From the NCBI RefSeq assembly GCF_943193135.1, contig NZ_CALPCZ010000018.1, positions 1 through 48,962 on the forward strand: a DNA stretch of 48,962 nucleotides. Reading direction: 5' to 3'. Made by a program: the position numbers and the translations under genes. Below the pieces are notes generated by a model. The model was not told the origin of the DNA and did not search any database. It saw only the letters and a program-made list of their open reading frames with translations. The stretch is from Odoribacter lunatus (GTDB taxonomy: Bacteria; Bacteroidota; Bacteroidia; Bacteroidales; Marinifilaceae). Of this stretch, positions 1-8,415 are shown one piece after another; position 1 is the first letter of the stretch; each line of letters opens with the position of its first letter.

Positions 1-191
1 GGTTACAAACGTTCATGCTTGCCATATATGCCTATCTTAGTATATATTCGGTTGAGTGTGGAGTAGCTGTTTATTTTTGTGCGGGTGCTTGGTCGTACCT
101 CTTGTTAAATAAACTGATAGTCTCCACACTTCTTTTTTATTTAAAACTTGCCTTTCAGGAGATTTTCAAGGCGGAGAAATAATTATTTTAT
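1..191 (+). ncRNA. Structured 5' leader, copy 1 (5' end outside window)
   Basis: Upstream region of the LRR lipoprotein gene at 192, homologous to 19595-19863 (minus) and 48680-48959 (plus). A 9-bp helix pairs 54-62 with 123-131 (gagtgtgga with tccacactt). Inside it gtttatt pairs with aataaac. A last hairpin pairs 149-154 with 168-173 (tgcctt with aaggcg) and ends 18 nt before the ATG. Relative to the other copies the helices differ by paired substitutions (acctt/aaggt becomes gcctt/aaggc; ggg/ccc becomes gga/tcc), which argues for a conserved RNA. The promoter and the first helices lie before the window. Confidence 0.75.
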
Positions 192-1091
192 ATGAAAAAA
201 CTATTTTATTTATTCATGGTAGCCTTATGTGCTACGATGTTTGCGGCATGTTCAGATGATGATGACAAAGACCCATTAAATGAGGAAGAAGAAGGTGGAG
301 AGGGCGTGATTACGATGGTAGTGGAAAATAATTATGACGATGATTATGATGTTGATTTAGATGTGTACTCTTTCAAAGAAGGCGAAATTATTACCGTAGA
401 TTGGGGAGACGGAAGTGTTGAAGAGTTTAAAACTGTTCTTGACGAGGAAAATTATGAAGAGCATAATGAAATTCGTTATTTGATAGACATAGAACATGAG
501 TATAGTAATTCAAATCCCCATACCATTATGATTAAAGGGAACATTAAGGATTTATATTGTTACTACAATAAATTAACTTCTTTAGATGTAAGTAAGAATA
601 AAGAATTGATTTATTTGAATTGTGAGTACAATAACTTAACTTCCTTGAATGTAAGTGGATGTACGAAATTGACTTATTTGGAGTGTGGCCACAATAACTT
701 AACCTCTTTAGATGTAAGTAAGAATACTGCATTGACTTATTTGGATTGTGGCAACAATAACCTAACCTCTTTAGATGTGAGTAAGAATACTGCATTGACT
801 TATTTGGATTGTGAGGACAATAACTTAACTTCTTTAGATATAAGTAAGAATAAAGAATTGATTCTGTTGGATTGTGGCGACAATAACTTCTCTTCATCTG
901 CATTAAACAAGATTTTTTACGATTTACCTAAAGGGCGAGATTTGACAGAAGAAGAATTTCGTGAGTACTGTGATTATGGGTATAGAATAAAGCATTCAAC
1001 CATTCAAATATATAGCAATCCTGGCACTAATACTTGTGACAGAAGCATTGCAGAAAAGAAGGGGTGGGATATAGTGGATAGATTGTATTAA
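192..1091 (+). CDS. LRR lipoprotein with DWGDG-containing N-terminal domain
   Basis: Predicted surface or periplasmic lipoprotein of 299 aa. Residues 1-19 form a signal peptide with lipobox FAAC, so Cys20 would be acylated; it is followed by the acidic SDDDD stretch typical of Bacteroidales lipoproteins. Residues about 40-115 form a beta-rich domain with DWGDG at 70-74, a PKD-like signature often found before such repeats. Residues about 120-235 hold five or six 21-residue leucine-rich repeats of form LxCxxNxLTSLDVSKNxxL. The DNA repeats with a 63-bp period. A conserved C-terminal block ending in NPGTxTCxxSIAEKKGW is shared with the LRR protein at 18497-19594, so the two are paralogues. LRRs usually bind proteins or ligands; the ligand here is unknown. 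Translation follows a conserved RNA leader. Confidence 0.85.
   Translation: MKKLFYLFMVALCATMFAACSDDDDKDPLNEEEEGGEGVITMVVENNYDDDYDVDLDVYSFKEGEIITVDWGDGSVEEFKTVLDEENYEEHNEIRYLIDIEHEYSNSNPHTIMIKGNIKDLYCYYNKLTSLDVSKNKELIYLNCEYNNLTSLNVSGCTKLTYLECGHNNLTSLDVSKNTALTYLDCGNNNLTSLDVSKNTALTYLDCEDNNLTSLDISKNKELILLDCGDNNFSSSALNKIFYDLPKGRDLTEEEFREYCDYGYRIKHSTIQIYSNPGTNTCDRSIAEKKGWDIVDRLY
558..890 (+). repeat. 63-bp tandem repeats inside the LRR gene
   Basis: Repeat units begin at 558, 621, 684, 747, 810 and 873, each opening with tgt and coding for one 21-residue LRR. Units 3 and 4 are almost identical, which points to recent duplication and makes copy number prone to change by slippage or recombination. 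Confidence 0.85.
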
Positions 1092-1123
1092 ACAGAATAA
1101 ATAACAATTAATTATTAACCTTT

Positions 1124-1164
1124 CATCACTCCTGATACTTTCGTGTTGGGAGTGGTGAGTTTTA
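1124..1164 (+). terminator. Terminator-like hairpin after the LRR gene
   Basis: A 9-bp stem pairs 1124-1132 (catcactcc) with 1149-1157 (ggagtggtg, one G-U pair), followed by a short T-rich stretch. It probably ends the LRR transcript, so the next gene is not clearly in the same operon. Confidence 0.55.
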
Positions 1165-1177
1165 AAGTTTGAAAGGT

Positions 1178-1738
1178 ATGGGAAATTGTATTGCTACAAT
1201 ATTCAATATTGCTTTAGGTATTTTGAATACTATACTAATAGTAAAAAATTCATCTATTCAAAAAAAGCAAAGCCAGTTTACAGCTCTAACCACTATATAT
1301 TCACAGATTCAAAACTCAATTAATACTTTATTTACGGAAACGGATAAGGGAAATATCTGTATAAAAGGGATATTTGGTTTAGAAAGATTGAGAAAAACTA
1401 TTAATAACGAATCCTCAATTGGGTATTCAAAAATAAATATACTGTGTTCAAAGTTGAGAGAAATTGATGCTAATATTAAATTGTTTTATAAAACTAATTT
1501 TGAATCATCCATTGATAAGGGTAATAAGTTCATGTTTTATCAATTAATAGAGCCTGTTACGAATCAAATTATTTTATTCTACGAATTAGTTACTAATGAC
1601 CAAATTTCAATTGCAGCAGAAGGAGCAGAATATACAGAAGGAGATGAAAAGACAGAAGAGGAGTATTTGCAGGAAAGAGTAAAAAAGGAACTTGAACAAC
1701 TTCGTGAATTTCAAAAGATATATATAATTCAGCAATAA
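1178..1738 (+). CDS. Hypothetical membrane-anchored protein
   Basis: Unrecognised protein of 186 aa. The ATG at 1178 is used; a TTG at 1169 is also in frame. Residues about 2-25 are hydrophobic and look like an N-terminal anchor (ATIFNIALGILNTILIV). The rest is hydrophilic and mostly helical, and the last 40 residues are rich in Glu and Lys (a run of EEEYLQERVKKELEQL), suggesting a coiled coil on the cytoplasmic side. Low GC and lack of strand skew match the accessory character of this end of the window. It follows the LRR lipoprotein gene but is separated by a hairpin. No function can be assigned. Confidence 0.6.
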   Translation: MGNCIATIFNIALGILNTILIVKNSSIQKKQSQFTALTTIYSQIQNSINTLFTETDKGNICIKGIFGLERLRKTINNESSIGYSKINILCSKLREIDANIKLFYKTNFESSIDKGNKFMFYQLIEPVTNQIILFYELVTNDQISIAAEGAEYTEGDEKTEEEYLQERVKKELEQLREFQKIYIIQQ

Positions 1739-1761
1739 AAAGAATATATCAAACATAAAAG

Positions 1762-1792
1762 TCAGCAAGTATCACCGCTTGCTGATTTTTTT
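1762..1792 (+). terminator. Rho-independent terminator
   Basis: A perfect 8-bp stem (1762-1769 tcagcaag with 1778-1785 cttgctga) is followed by seven T. It ends the transcript of the 1178-1738 gene. Confidence 0.85.
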
Positions 1793-2091
1793 ATATATGG
1801 ATTTTAAGTGAGAAGTTTAACTTTAAAATGTGATTGCCTATGAAACATGTATTATAAATTAATGGCATATATGCCACCTTAAAATTATAAGTAAAAAGAA
1901 TGTTTAACTTTGCATTTCAGAGAATTTATTTATAATATTGCAGAGAGCAAAAGCGAGTGAAATATTGTTTGTTTAATCAGGCTGCCAATTTGGCACAAGG
2001 CAATAATTTGTTTCCAATTTAGTCCCATATTTAAGGCGTCGTTTTATAACATGCTTGTATATATGTATTTAGATTATTATGGCATTAATAA
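1793..2091. other. Gene-free AT-rich stretch
   Basis: No open frame with coding character. It contains two short perfect palindromes, 1863-1876 (tggcatatatgcca) and 1983-1995 (tgccaatttggca). It lies just inside the tRNA remnant and may be the end of an integrated element where recombination proteins bind. That role is inference. Confidence 0.35.
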
Positions 2092-2141
2092 AACTTGCCT
2101 TGGTAAGGAAGAGGTCTCGGGTTCAAATCCCGATAACAGCT
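2092..2141 (+). pseudogene. 3' fragment of tRNA-Thr(GGT), likely att remnant
   Basis: The sequence has an anticodon loop TTGGTAA (anticodon GGT), an anticodon stem with one base missing on its 3' side, a perfect T arm (TCGGG-TTCAAAT-CCCGA) and the acceptor 3' strand TAACAGC plus discriminator T. The D arm and the 5' acceptor strand (expected GCTGTTA) are absent upstream, so this is not a working tRNA. A tRNA 3' end without its 5' half is the usual scar of tyrosine-integrase insertion. In this orientation the element would lie to the left, outside most of the window. Confidence 0.75.
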
Positions 2142-2150
2142 CAGCCGTAA

Positions 2151-2172
2151 AGCCTGCCTAGCAGGCTTTTTT
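2151..2172 (+). terminator. Terminator after the tRNA fragment
   Basis: A perfect 7-bp stem (2151-2157 agcctgc with 2161-2167 gcaggct), loop cta, then five T. It is probably the native terminator of the original tRNA gene. Confidence 0.85.
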
Positions 2173-2193
2173 AGTTACTTCTTTTAAACAATC

Positions 2194-2225
2194 TTTGTTT
2201 ACCTCTCATATTTATTCTATATTTG
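2194..2225 (+). promoter_or_regulatory. Promoter of the transaldolase gene
   Basis: TTTG at 2194-2197, 20-bp spacer, TATATTTG at 2218-2225: a full match to the Bacteroidetes -33/-7 consensus. Transcription would start near 2231, about 40 nt before the start codon. Confidence 0.75.
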
Positions 2226-2270
2226 TTAGCAAAGAATAACTAAATCATCATTTAATAAAAAACAAAATCT

Positions 2271-2927
2271 ATGAAATTCTTTATTGACACTGCAAACCTT
2301 GACCAGATACGGGAGGCAAACGAACTGGGAGTATTGGATGGTGTAACCACAAACCCCTCCTTAATGGCAAAAGAAGGCATAAAAGGAGTGGAAAACTGTA
2401 ACAAACATTACGTAGAAATCTGCAACATAGTAAAAGGAGACGTCAGTGCGGAAGTAATAGCCACAAACTATGAAGGCATGATAAAAGAGGGAACAGCCTT
2501 GGCGGCCCTACATCCCAACATCGTAGTTAAAATACCTTGCATCGCAGACGGGATAAAAGCCGTAAAATATTTCTCGGAAAAAGGAATCCGTACAAACTGT
2601 ACATTAATATTCTCTCCGGGACAAGCCTTATTAGCAGCTAAAGCTGGGGCAACCTACGTATCTCCCTTTGTTGGACGTTTGGACGACATCGCCAGCGACG
2701 GAATAGAACTAGTTGAGAAAATCGTAGACATGTTCAACTACTACGACTTTGAAACACAGGTACTGGCGGCATCCATTCGGAGCACACAACACATAATGCA
2801 ATGCATCGAAGCAGGAGCAGACGTTGCAACATGTCCATTAAGTGCCATAAAAGGCCTCTTAAACCATCCTCTGACAGACAGTGGATTAGAGAAATTCTTG
2901 GCAGATTATAAAAAAGTCAATCTTTAA
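2271..2927 (+). CDS. Transaldolase, fructose-6-phosphate aldolase type
   Basis: A 218-aa single-domain TIM barrel of the small transaldolase (TalC/MipB/FSA) family, cytoplasmic. It opens with MKFFIDTANLDQI and TTNPS at 26-30. The Schiff-base lysine is Lys87 in the strand VVKIPC. NCTLIFSPGQALLAAKAGA and SPFVGRLDD are family blocks. It transfers dihydroxyacetone units in the non-oxidative pentose phosphate pathway. Whether it acts as a transaldolase or as a fructose-6-phosphate aldolase cannot be decided by eye. It is first in a likely two-gene unit with the Sua5/YciO gene 5 bp downstream, under the promoter at 2194-2225. Confidence 0.93.
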   Translation: MKFFIDTANLDQIREANELGVLDGVTTNPSLMAKEGIKGVENCNKHYVEICNIVKGDVSAEVIATNYEGMIKEGTALAALHPNIVVKIPCIADGIKAVKYFSEKGIRTNCTLIFSPGQALLAAKAGATYVSPFVGRLDDIASDGIELVEKIVDMFNYYDFETQVLAASIRSTQHIMQCIEAGADVATCPLSAIKGLLNHPLTDSGLEKFLADYKKVNL

Positions 2928-2932
2928 ATCCG

Positions 2933-3544
2933 ATGCTTCTTAAACTATTTGAAGACAATCCGAATACAAAAGACATTCTTAAAATAGTAGAAATCTTGCA
3001 AAAAGGTGGGGTAATCATTTATCCCACCGATACCATTTATGCAATAGGTTGTGATATATGCAGTGTAAAAGCCGTACAGCAAGTAGCTGCGCTAAAAGGT
3101 GTCAAACCTGATAAAGCAAACTTCTCCATCATCTGTCGGGATTTGGGGCACATTGCAGAATACGCAAAAGTAAACAACACCACCTTCAAACTGATGAAAC
3201 GTTCATTGCCCGGACCATTCACATTCATCTTAAACGTAACGCACAACCTGCCCAACACATTAATGAACAAACGCAAAACCATCGGAATCCGGATACCCGA
3301 CAATCGTATCATTTTAGACATCGTAAAAGAACTGGGGCATCCATTATTAACAACCTCAGTTCGCGACGACGACGACATAATCGAATACATGACCGACCCC
3401 GAACTAATTTATGAAAAATATAAAAACCAGGTAGATTTGGTCATAGATGGGGGATACGGTAAAAACGTCGCATCGACAATCGTAGATTGTACAGGAAACG
3501 AAATCGAAATAATACGTCAGGGAATAGGAGAACTGGATAACTAA
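2933..3544 (+). CDS. Sua5/YciO/YrdC family protein (threonylcarbamoyl-AMP synthase type)
   Basis: A 203-aa protein of the YrdC fold. It begins with a helix, then GGVIIYPTDTIYAIGCD (about residues 24-40), the nucleotide-binding segment of the family, followed by KGVKPDKANFSIICRD, LPGPFTFIL and TIGIRIPDN. YrdC/Sua5 enzymes make threonylcarbamoyl-AMP for the t6A37 modification of tRNAs that read ANN codons. The length fits the short form without the Sua5 C-terminal domain, and the similarity is closest to the YciO branch, whose substrate is less certain. Its stop codon directly abuts the trkH stop on the other strand. Confidence 0.88.
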   Translation: MLLKLFEDNPNTKDILKIVEILQKGGVIIYPTDTIYAIGCDICSVKAVQQVAALKGVKPDKANFSIICRDLGHIAEYAKVNNTTFKLMKRSLPGPFTFILNVTHNLPNTLMNKRKTIGIRIPDNRIILDIVKELGHPLLTTSVRDDDDIIEYMTDPELIYEKYKNQVDLVIDGGYGKNVASTIVDCTGNEIEIIRQGIGELDN

Positions 3545-4993
3545 CTACTTCTTCCAGAAAGCCTTCGTAAAAAGCACCAAAACCGTAAAAATCTCCAGAC
3601 GTCCGATTAACATCAGAAAAGCCAGAAAAATCTTGGCAAAATCATTCAAATGAGAAAAATTACTCATAGGCCCAATACTCCCGAACCCCGGACCGATATT
3701 ACTCATACTGCTTAAAACAGAACTGCAAGCAGTCGCAATATCCTCGGTAAAAAAAGCCATAACAATACTTCCTATACCGAACACAAGAATATAAAGAATA
3801 GAAAAACCCATGACACTATTCATAATAGTAGGGTGCACACTCTTATTATTATACTTCACATTAATCACCGCATTAGGGTGAATATTCCGCTTCATCTCGG
3901 CCACAGAATTTTTAAACAACAAAAGAACCCGGATAATCTTCATACCTCCAGACGTCGAGCCGGCACAAGCCCCCACAAACATAAGAATAAAAATAATCAG
4001 CCCCAGCAACGTCGGCCACAGCAAATAATTGGTAGAAGTAAAACCCGTACTCGTTATAGTCGTTGTCACCTGAAACAAAGCATCGCGGAAACAAGTCCCG
4101 ACATTACTCCAGCCCGAAACATAAAGCCCTGTCGCAGTAAACAACGTCGTAACAAAAACAATAATCATATACCATCTGAACTCCTCATCTTGAAAAAACT
4201 TGCCGAACTCACCCTTCAAAGCAATATAATATAAATTAAAATTCGTAGCCGAAACAAGCATAAATATAATCGTAACATACTGAATATAGGAAGAATCCCA
4301 AAAAGCAATACCATCTTGTTTCGTCGAAAACCCCCCTGTACCCATCGTCGCAAAAGCATGGCAAACAGCATCAAAAAAAGACATACCTCCCACAACCAAC
4401 AACACCATCTCAATAAGCGTACATGCCAGATAAAACAGCCACAACCTCCGGGCAGAAGACTTAAACGTCGTAGCCATCTTATTATGAGTTGGTCCCGTCA
4501 TCTCCGCCACATACAAATCTCGTCCCTCAATACCGAGACTTGGCAAAATAGCAAGGAACAAAACCGCAATCCCCAAACCACCCAGCCACTGCGTCATCGA
4601 ACGCCAAAAAAGAGAAGCGTGTGGAAGCGCTTCAACATCACTTAAAATAGAAGCACCGGTCGTCGTAAAACCGGAAATAGTCTCAAAAAAAGCATCCACA
4701 AAAGAAGGAATACTACCCCCTAAAAAAAACGGAAGACAACCGAATAACGAAAAAATCAGCCAAATAAAAGTAACCGTAAAATAACCGTCCTTCTTAGACA
4801 AAACCTTATCCGGAGCCTTAATCGAATACGCCATAAGCGCCCCCGTACATGCCGTAATAACAGCAGAAAGCAAAAACGCCCGGCTATCATATTCATGATA
4901 AATCAGAGAAATAACAACGCAAACTAAAAAACACGCACTTTCAATTAACATCAGCCGCCCGATAAGACGGACAATGAATCGAATATTAATCAT
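3545..4993 (-). CDS. trkH: Potassium uptake membrane subunit TrkH
   Basis: A 482-aa polytopic protein of the TrkH/KtrB superfamily in the inner membrane, about ten transmembrane segments. The four selectivity-filter loops are visible as FTTTGASIL, MGTGGFST, TSTGFTS and SNIGPGFGS, each with the central Gly that lines the K+ pore. GACAGSTSGGMKIIR is the conserved block before the third to fourth pore repeat. It pairs with the regulatory subunit TrkA, encoded 9 bp upstream in the same operon. TrkH/TrkA imports K+, driven by membrane potential and gated by nucleotide binding to TrkA. Confidence 0.95.
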   Translation of the reverse strand: MINIRFIVRLIGRLMLIESACFLVCVVISLIYHEYDSRAFLLSAVITACTGALMAYSIKAPDKVLSKKDGYFTVTFIWLIFSLFGCLPFFLGGSIPSFVDAFFETISGFTTTGASILSDVEALPHASLFWRSMTQWLGGLGIAVLFLAILPSLGIEGRDLYVAEMTGPTHNKMATTFKSSARRLWLFYLACTLIEMVLLVVGGMSFFDAVCHAFATMGTGGFSTKQDGIAFWDSSYIQYVTIIFMLVSATNFNLYYIALKGEFGKFFQDEEFRWYMIIVFVTTLFTATGLYVSGWSNVGTCFRDALFQVTTTITSTGFTSTNYLLWPTLLGLIIFILMFVGACAGSTSGGMKIIRVLLLFKNSVAEMKRNIHPNAVINVKYNNKSVHPTIMNSVMGFSILYILVFGIGSIVMAFFTEDIATACSSVLSSMSNIGPGFGSIGPMSNFSHLNDFAKIFLAFLMLIGRLEIFTVLVLFTKAFWKK

Positions 4994-5002
4994 AACAACA
5001 CA

Positions 5003-6346
5003 TTATTTTTGGAAATACTTGATAACCTTCTTGACAGCACTAGGCAAAGCGAAAATAACCACATGGTCCCCCGCAGCAATCTGTACATCCCCCTTAGCGA
5101 TAAGCGTCTCCTCTCCGCGGATAACCCCCCCGATAGTTGCATCATCCGGGAAATGCATATCCTTCAACTCATACTTGGTAATCTTGGAACCCTCTTCAGC
5201 CTCCAGCTCAAAAACCTCCGCCTCCGAAAACGTCAGAAACTTCATATGCTTGACATCCACATTCATCGTATAACCGTAAATATGGGAAGCGGCAATAAGC
5301 TTCGTATTAATCAAAGTACCGATACCGATATTCTCTGCCAAATCAATATAATCAATATTCTCCACCTCCGCCACACTCTTTTTCACCCCCATCTTCTTAG
5401 CTAACAAACAAGACAGAATATTAGTCTCCGACGACTTCGTCACACTGATAAACGCATCAATATTCTTAATCCCCTCCTCCCGTAAAAGAGACAAATCCCG
5501 TCCGTCCCCATTTATAATAAGAGTCGATTTCAGCTTATCGGCCAATTGGATACACTTCTCGCGGTCCTTCTCAATAATCTTCACATTATAATGCTTCTCA
5601 AGCAAAGAAGCCGTCTTAATACCGATACGGGAAGCACCCACAATAACAATATTCTTAATCTCAAGCTGCTCCTTCCCGCACAACGTAAAAACATTTGAAA
5701 CAAAAGAAGGCTTCGTAACAACAAAAATCAAATCGCCATACTTCAAAACCTCATTACCATGGGGAATAATCGTCTTATTCTCCCGCTTAATAGCCACAAG
5801 GCGAAACTGATCGGCACCGTAAATCTCACCCATCTTGGCAAGAGTATGATTCAAAATAAGGGCATTATCCCACAACTTAATCCCGATTAACTGCAAACGT
5901 CCGTCCGAAAACTCATGCAACTGCCTCGAACCGATTTGCTTCAAAGCAGTAACAATCTCCTCCGCAGCCAGCCTCTCCGGATAAATAAGCGTATCAATAC
6001 CGATAGACTTTAAATACTCCGCATTCTCATTCTCCAGATACTCACTATTATTCACCCGCGCAATAGTACGTTTCGCACCCAACTTCTTAGCGAGAATAGC
6101 CGAATTTATATTCTGGTCCTCAAGAGGATTCACCGCAATATACAAATCACACTTCCCCACCTCCGCATCCTTCAGCGCCCCGATAGAAGTACACGACCCC
6201 ACAACAGACATAATATCCAATTGACTCTCCAAATTCTCCACCTTCTCCTGATCAGAATCAATCAATAAAATATTATGCTCCTGTCTGCTAAGCATCTTGG
6301 CAAGATGCGTGCCAACCGCACCGGCACCGGCAATAACAATATTCAT
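5003..6346 (-). CDS. trkA: Potassium uptake regulatory subunit TrkA
   Basis: A 447-aa cytosolic protein with two RCK modules in tandem. The first TrkA-N Rossmann domain starts at residue 1 (IVIAGAGAVGTHLAKML) and is followed by a TrkA-C domain. The second Rossmann domain starts near 230 (IVIVGASRIGIKTASLLE), followed by another TrkA-C. The duplicated design and length match canonical TrkA, which binds NAD(H) and ATP/ADP and gates TrkH. It lies upstream of trkH with a 9-bp gap. A -7-like TAAATTTG sits at 6375-6382 on this strand, without a good -33 element. Confidence 0.95.
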   Translation of the reverse strand: MNIVIAGAGAVGTHLAKMLSRQEHNILLIDSDQEKVENLESQLDIMSVVGSCTSIGALKDAEVGKCDLYIAVNPLEDQNINSAILAKKLGAKRTIARVNNSEYLENENAEYLKSIGIDTLIYPERLAAEEIVTALKQIGSRQLHEFSDGRLQLIGIKLWDNALILNHTLAKMGEIYGADQFRLVAIKRENKTIIPHGNEVLKYGDLIFVVTKPSFVSNVFTLCGKEQLEIKNIVIVGASRIGIKTASLLEKHYNVKIIEKDREKCIQLADKLKSTLIINGDGRDLSLLREEGIKNIDAFISVTKSSETNILSCLLAKKMGVKKSVAEVENIDYIDLAENIGIGTLINTKLIAASHIYGYTMNVDVKHMKFLTFSEAEVFELEAEEGSKITKYELKDMHFPDDATIGGVIRGEETLIAKGDVQIAAGDHVVIFALPSAVKKVIKYFQK

Positions 6347-6412
6347 ACCTATTGACTTTAGCTCATTTCAACCGCAAATTTAAGCGAAATGCACCTTACT
6401 TAATCCGTTCAA

Positions 6413-8335
6413 CTACTTTTTTTTCAAAGAAACCGGAAGATGAACATCACCCTCCTCCTCCGTAAAACGGACAGCAACGCCCAACTGCTCGCAAACCCTC
6501 CTCCATGCCTGCCGGCAATAATACCGGTTAGACCCGTCCACCACCACCAGCTCCGGAACACAATCGGACAACCGTAAAAAAGAATCGGGATAAACATTAC
6601 GGGTAACAATCCACACCCCGCCCTCGGGACGAACACTGGAAAGCGAATCAATAACATAAAACCTACCCGCCTCACAAGCCAGACACCCCTCGCAAAAACT
6701 CATATCCGGATGGATAAAACCCATACCACCATCCAGCAATTGAACCCTGTTCAAGCGTGCATAAGAACACAACAAAGGCGAAGGAGTAGGAGAGAGGCTA
6801 CTCCTCAAAACAACCCCATATCCCTTATCCTGTAAAAAAATCTCACTATGTGCGTAACGATGAAAAACAACCACCTCACATCTACGTCTCAAACAACAAT
6901 CATACAGACAAGAATAAACACACAAAACAAACAGACAAACAACAGCCAGCGATAAAAACACCTTACTGCGCCTCAAAACATAAACAAAAAACAAAACCAT
7001 CCAGCCATACCAAAGCAAAACATGAGCCACACTCGGATACAGACACCTGACCTGTAAATTAATACAATTAAAAACACCCAACACATACACCAAAAAACCG
7101 CACAAACCTTCAATAAGCACAGAACAGCATCCCCCCACAAAATCAGGAAGCAGCAAACACAAAGCACCCCCGTACAGCAAAAGCGTACAAAGAGGAACAG
7201 CAACCAAATTCACAAGAAAACTATTTAAACTGACAGCGTGAAAATAATAAACACACAAAGGCAACGTCGCCACTTGGGCCGACACACTGACACCGACCGG
7301 CAACGCCAGCTTGCCCAAAACGGAAAACACCCTCTTCAACACCGGATAAACACAGACAACACCGGTATAAGCCGCATAAGAAAGCTGCATACTCACCGAA
7401 AAAAGAGCATAAGGATTAAAAACAAGAGCAACCAAAGCAGAAGCGGCAATCGAATTAAGAGCCGAATAATCCCGGTTAAACACCCTGCTTAGCGTCAAAA
7501 AAGTCAGAATATGCGCTGCACGGACAACCGAAGGAGACAACCCTGTAACACAGGCATAAGCCCACAAAACAGGAAGCAAAAACACCTGCATCCTCCTGCC
7601 GGAAAAAACCGCAAACCTGAAAAAACAAGTCAGCAACAGCCACACCGCACCCGTATGCAAACCCGAAACAGCCAACAAATGCATCGTCCCCGTCTCGGCA
7701 AACAGAGAACGCGTCTCCGAAGAAAGCCCCATTTTATCCCCCAGACACAAAGCACATATCATAGAAAAAGCAAGAGAATCACGGAACACACCTTCCGCCT
7801 TCTGAACCAGCCGCCTTCTCACATCGGAAAAATAATAACAAGGACGCCCGGAGCGCCCCACCAGCAAAACAGAATCCACCACCTGCGCACGGACATGCAC
7901 ATCCCGCCGCTCCAAAAAACGGTAAAAATCGAAAACACCCGAACGAAACCGTCGCGGCAACCTCGACAAACGGGCAGTAAATCGGAGAGAATCACCCGGA
8001 ACAAACACCTGGGAAGACTCAAAACAAAAATAACAGCCATCCACAGAAGCAAGATGAGAATGGGACGACAAACCCTTCTCATAGCGGCAGGACAACTCAA
8101 CAGGGCAACTCGGCAAACAAAGCGGAGTCGGCTTACTCACATACGCACCGCATAAAAACAGACAGGGAAAAAGAAACAAAAACGAAAAACGGCGGGTCGC
8201 GGAAAAAACAAAAAATAACCCTCCGCACCCGTAACACCCCCAAAGCCAGACAACAGAAAAATCCAACTCGGCACATAAAACACCTCCCGCCCACAAACAC
8301 AACGGGAACAACAAAGGAACCTTATGATACAGCAC
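6413..8335 (-). CDS. comEC: ComEC/Rec2 family membrane protein
   Basis: A 640-aa polytopic inner-membrane protein of the ComEC family, the channel that passes single-stranded DNA during natural transformation. It has an N-terminal DUF4131-like region, then the Competence domain with GDKMGLSSETRSLFAETG and MHLLAVSGLHTG near residue 200-225, and many hydrophobic helices. The C-terminal 130 residues occupy the place of the metallo-beta-lactamase domain but lack the HxHxDH motif, a degeneration common in Bacteroidetes. The protein is unusually rich in Phe, Cys, Val and Leu, as expected from its extremely G/T-rich coding strand. Whether this organism is naturally transformable is unknown. Confidence 0.9.
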   Translation of the reverse strand: MLYHKVPLLFPLCLWAGGVLCAELDFSVVWLWGCYGCGGLFFVFSATRRFSFLFLFPCLFLCGAYVSKPTPLCLPSCPVELSCRYEKGLSSHSHLASVDGCYFCFESSQVFVPGDSLRFTARLSRLPRRFRSGVFDFYRFLERRDVHVRAQVVDSVLLVGRSGRPCYYFSDVRRRLVQKAEGVFRDSLAFSMICALCLGDKMGLSSETRSLFAETGTMHLLAVSGLHTGAVWLLLTCFFRFAVFSGRRMQVFLLPVLWAYACVTGLSPSVVRAAHILTFLTLSRVFNRDYSALNSIAASALVALVFNPYALFSVSMQLSYAAYTGVVCVYPVLKRVFSVLGKLALPVGVSVSAQVATLPLCVYYFHAVSLNSFLVNLVAVPLCTLLLYGGALCLLLPDFVGGCCSVLIEGLCGFLVYVLGVFNCINLQVRCLYPSVAHVLLWYGWMVLFFVYVLRRSKVFLSLAVVCLFVLCVYSCLYDCCLRRRCEVVVFHRYAHSEIFLQDKGYGVVLRSSLSPTPSPLLCSYARLNRVQLLDGGMGFIHPDMSFCEGCLACEAGRFYVIDSLSSVRPEGGVWIVTRNVYPDSFLRLSDCVPELVVVDGSNRYYCRQAWRRVCEQLGVAVRFTEEEGDVHLPVSLKKK

Positions 8336-8415
8336 AACAAACAGACACCATAATAAAACTAATCAACACAATTTAAGACAATATTATGGAATCTCGATGC
8401 AAAAAAAGAAAAACA

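Noticed and set aside
558-890. Regularly spaced repeats as a CRISPR array
   Set aside because: The 63-bp units are contiguous, in frame, and code for LRRs. There are no unique spacers and no cas genes.
544-903. A 119-codon minus-strand frame across the LRR repeats
   Set aside because: It simply reads the repeat on the wrong strand, giving periodic Tyr/Ser/Cys/His-rich sequence with no independent support.
2030-2141. A complete tRNA gene
   Set aside because: No D arm or matching 5' acceptor strand precedes the anticodon arm, and the anticodon stem lacks a base.
7511-8155. A 214-codon plus-strand frame opposite comEC
   Set aside because: Very rich in Arg, His, Thr and Gln, with no family resemblance. 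It is the antisense of the Competence region.
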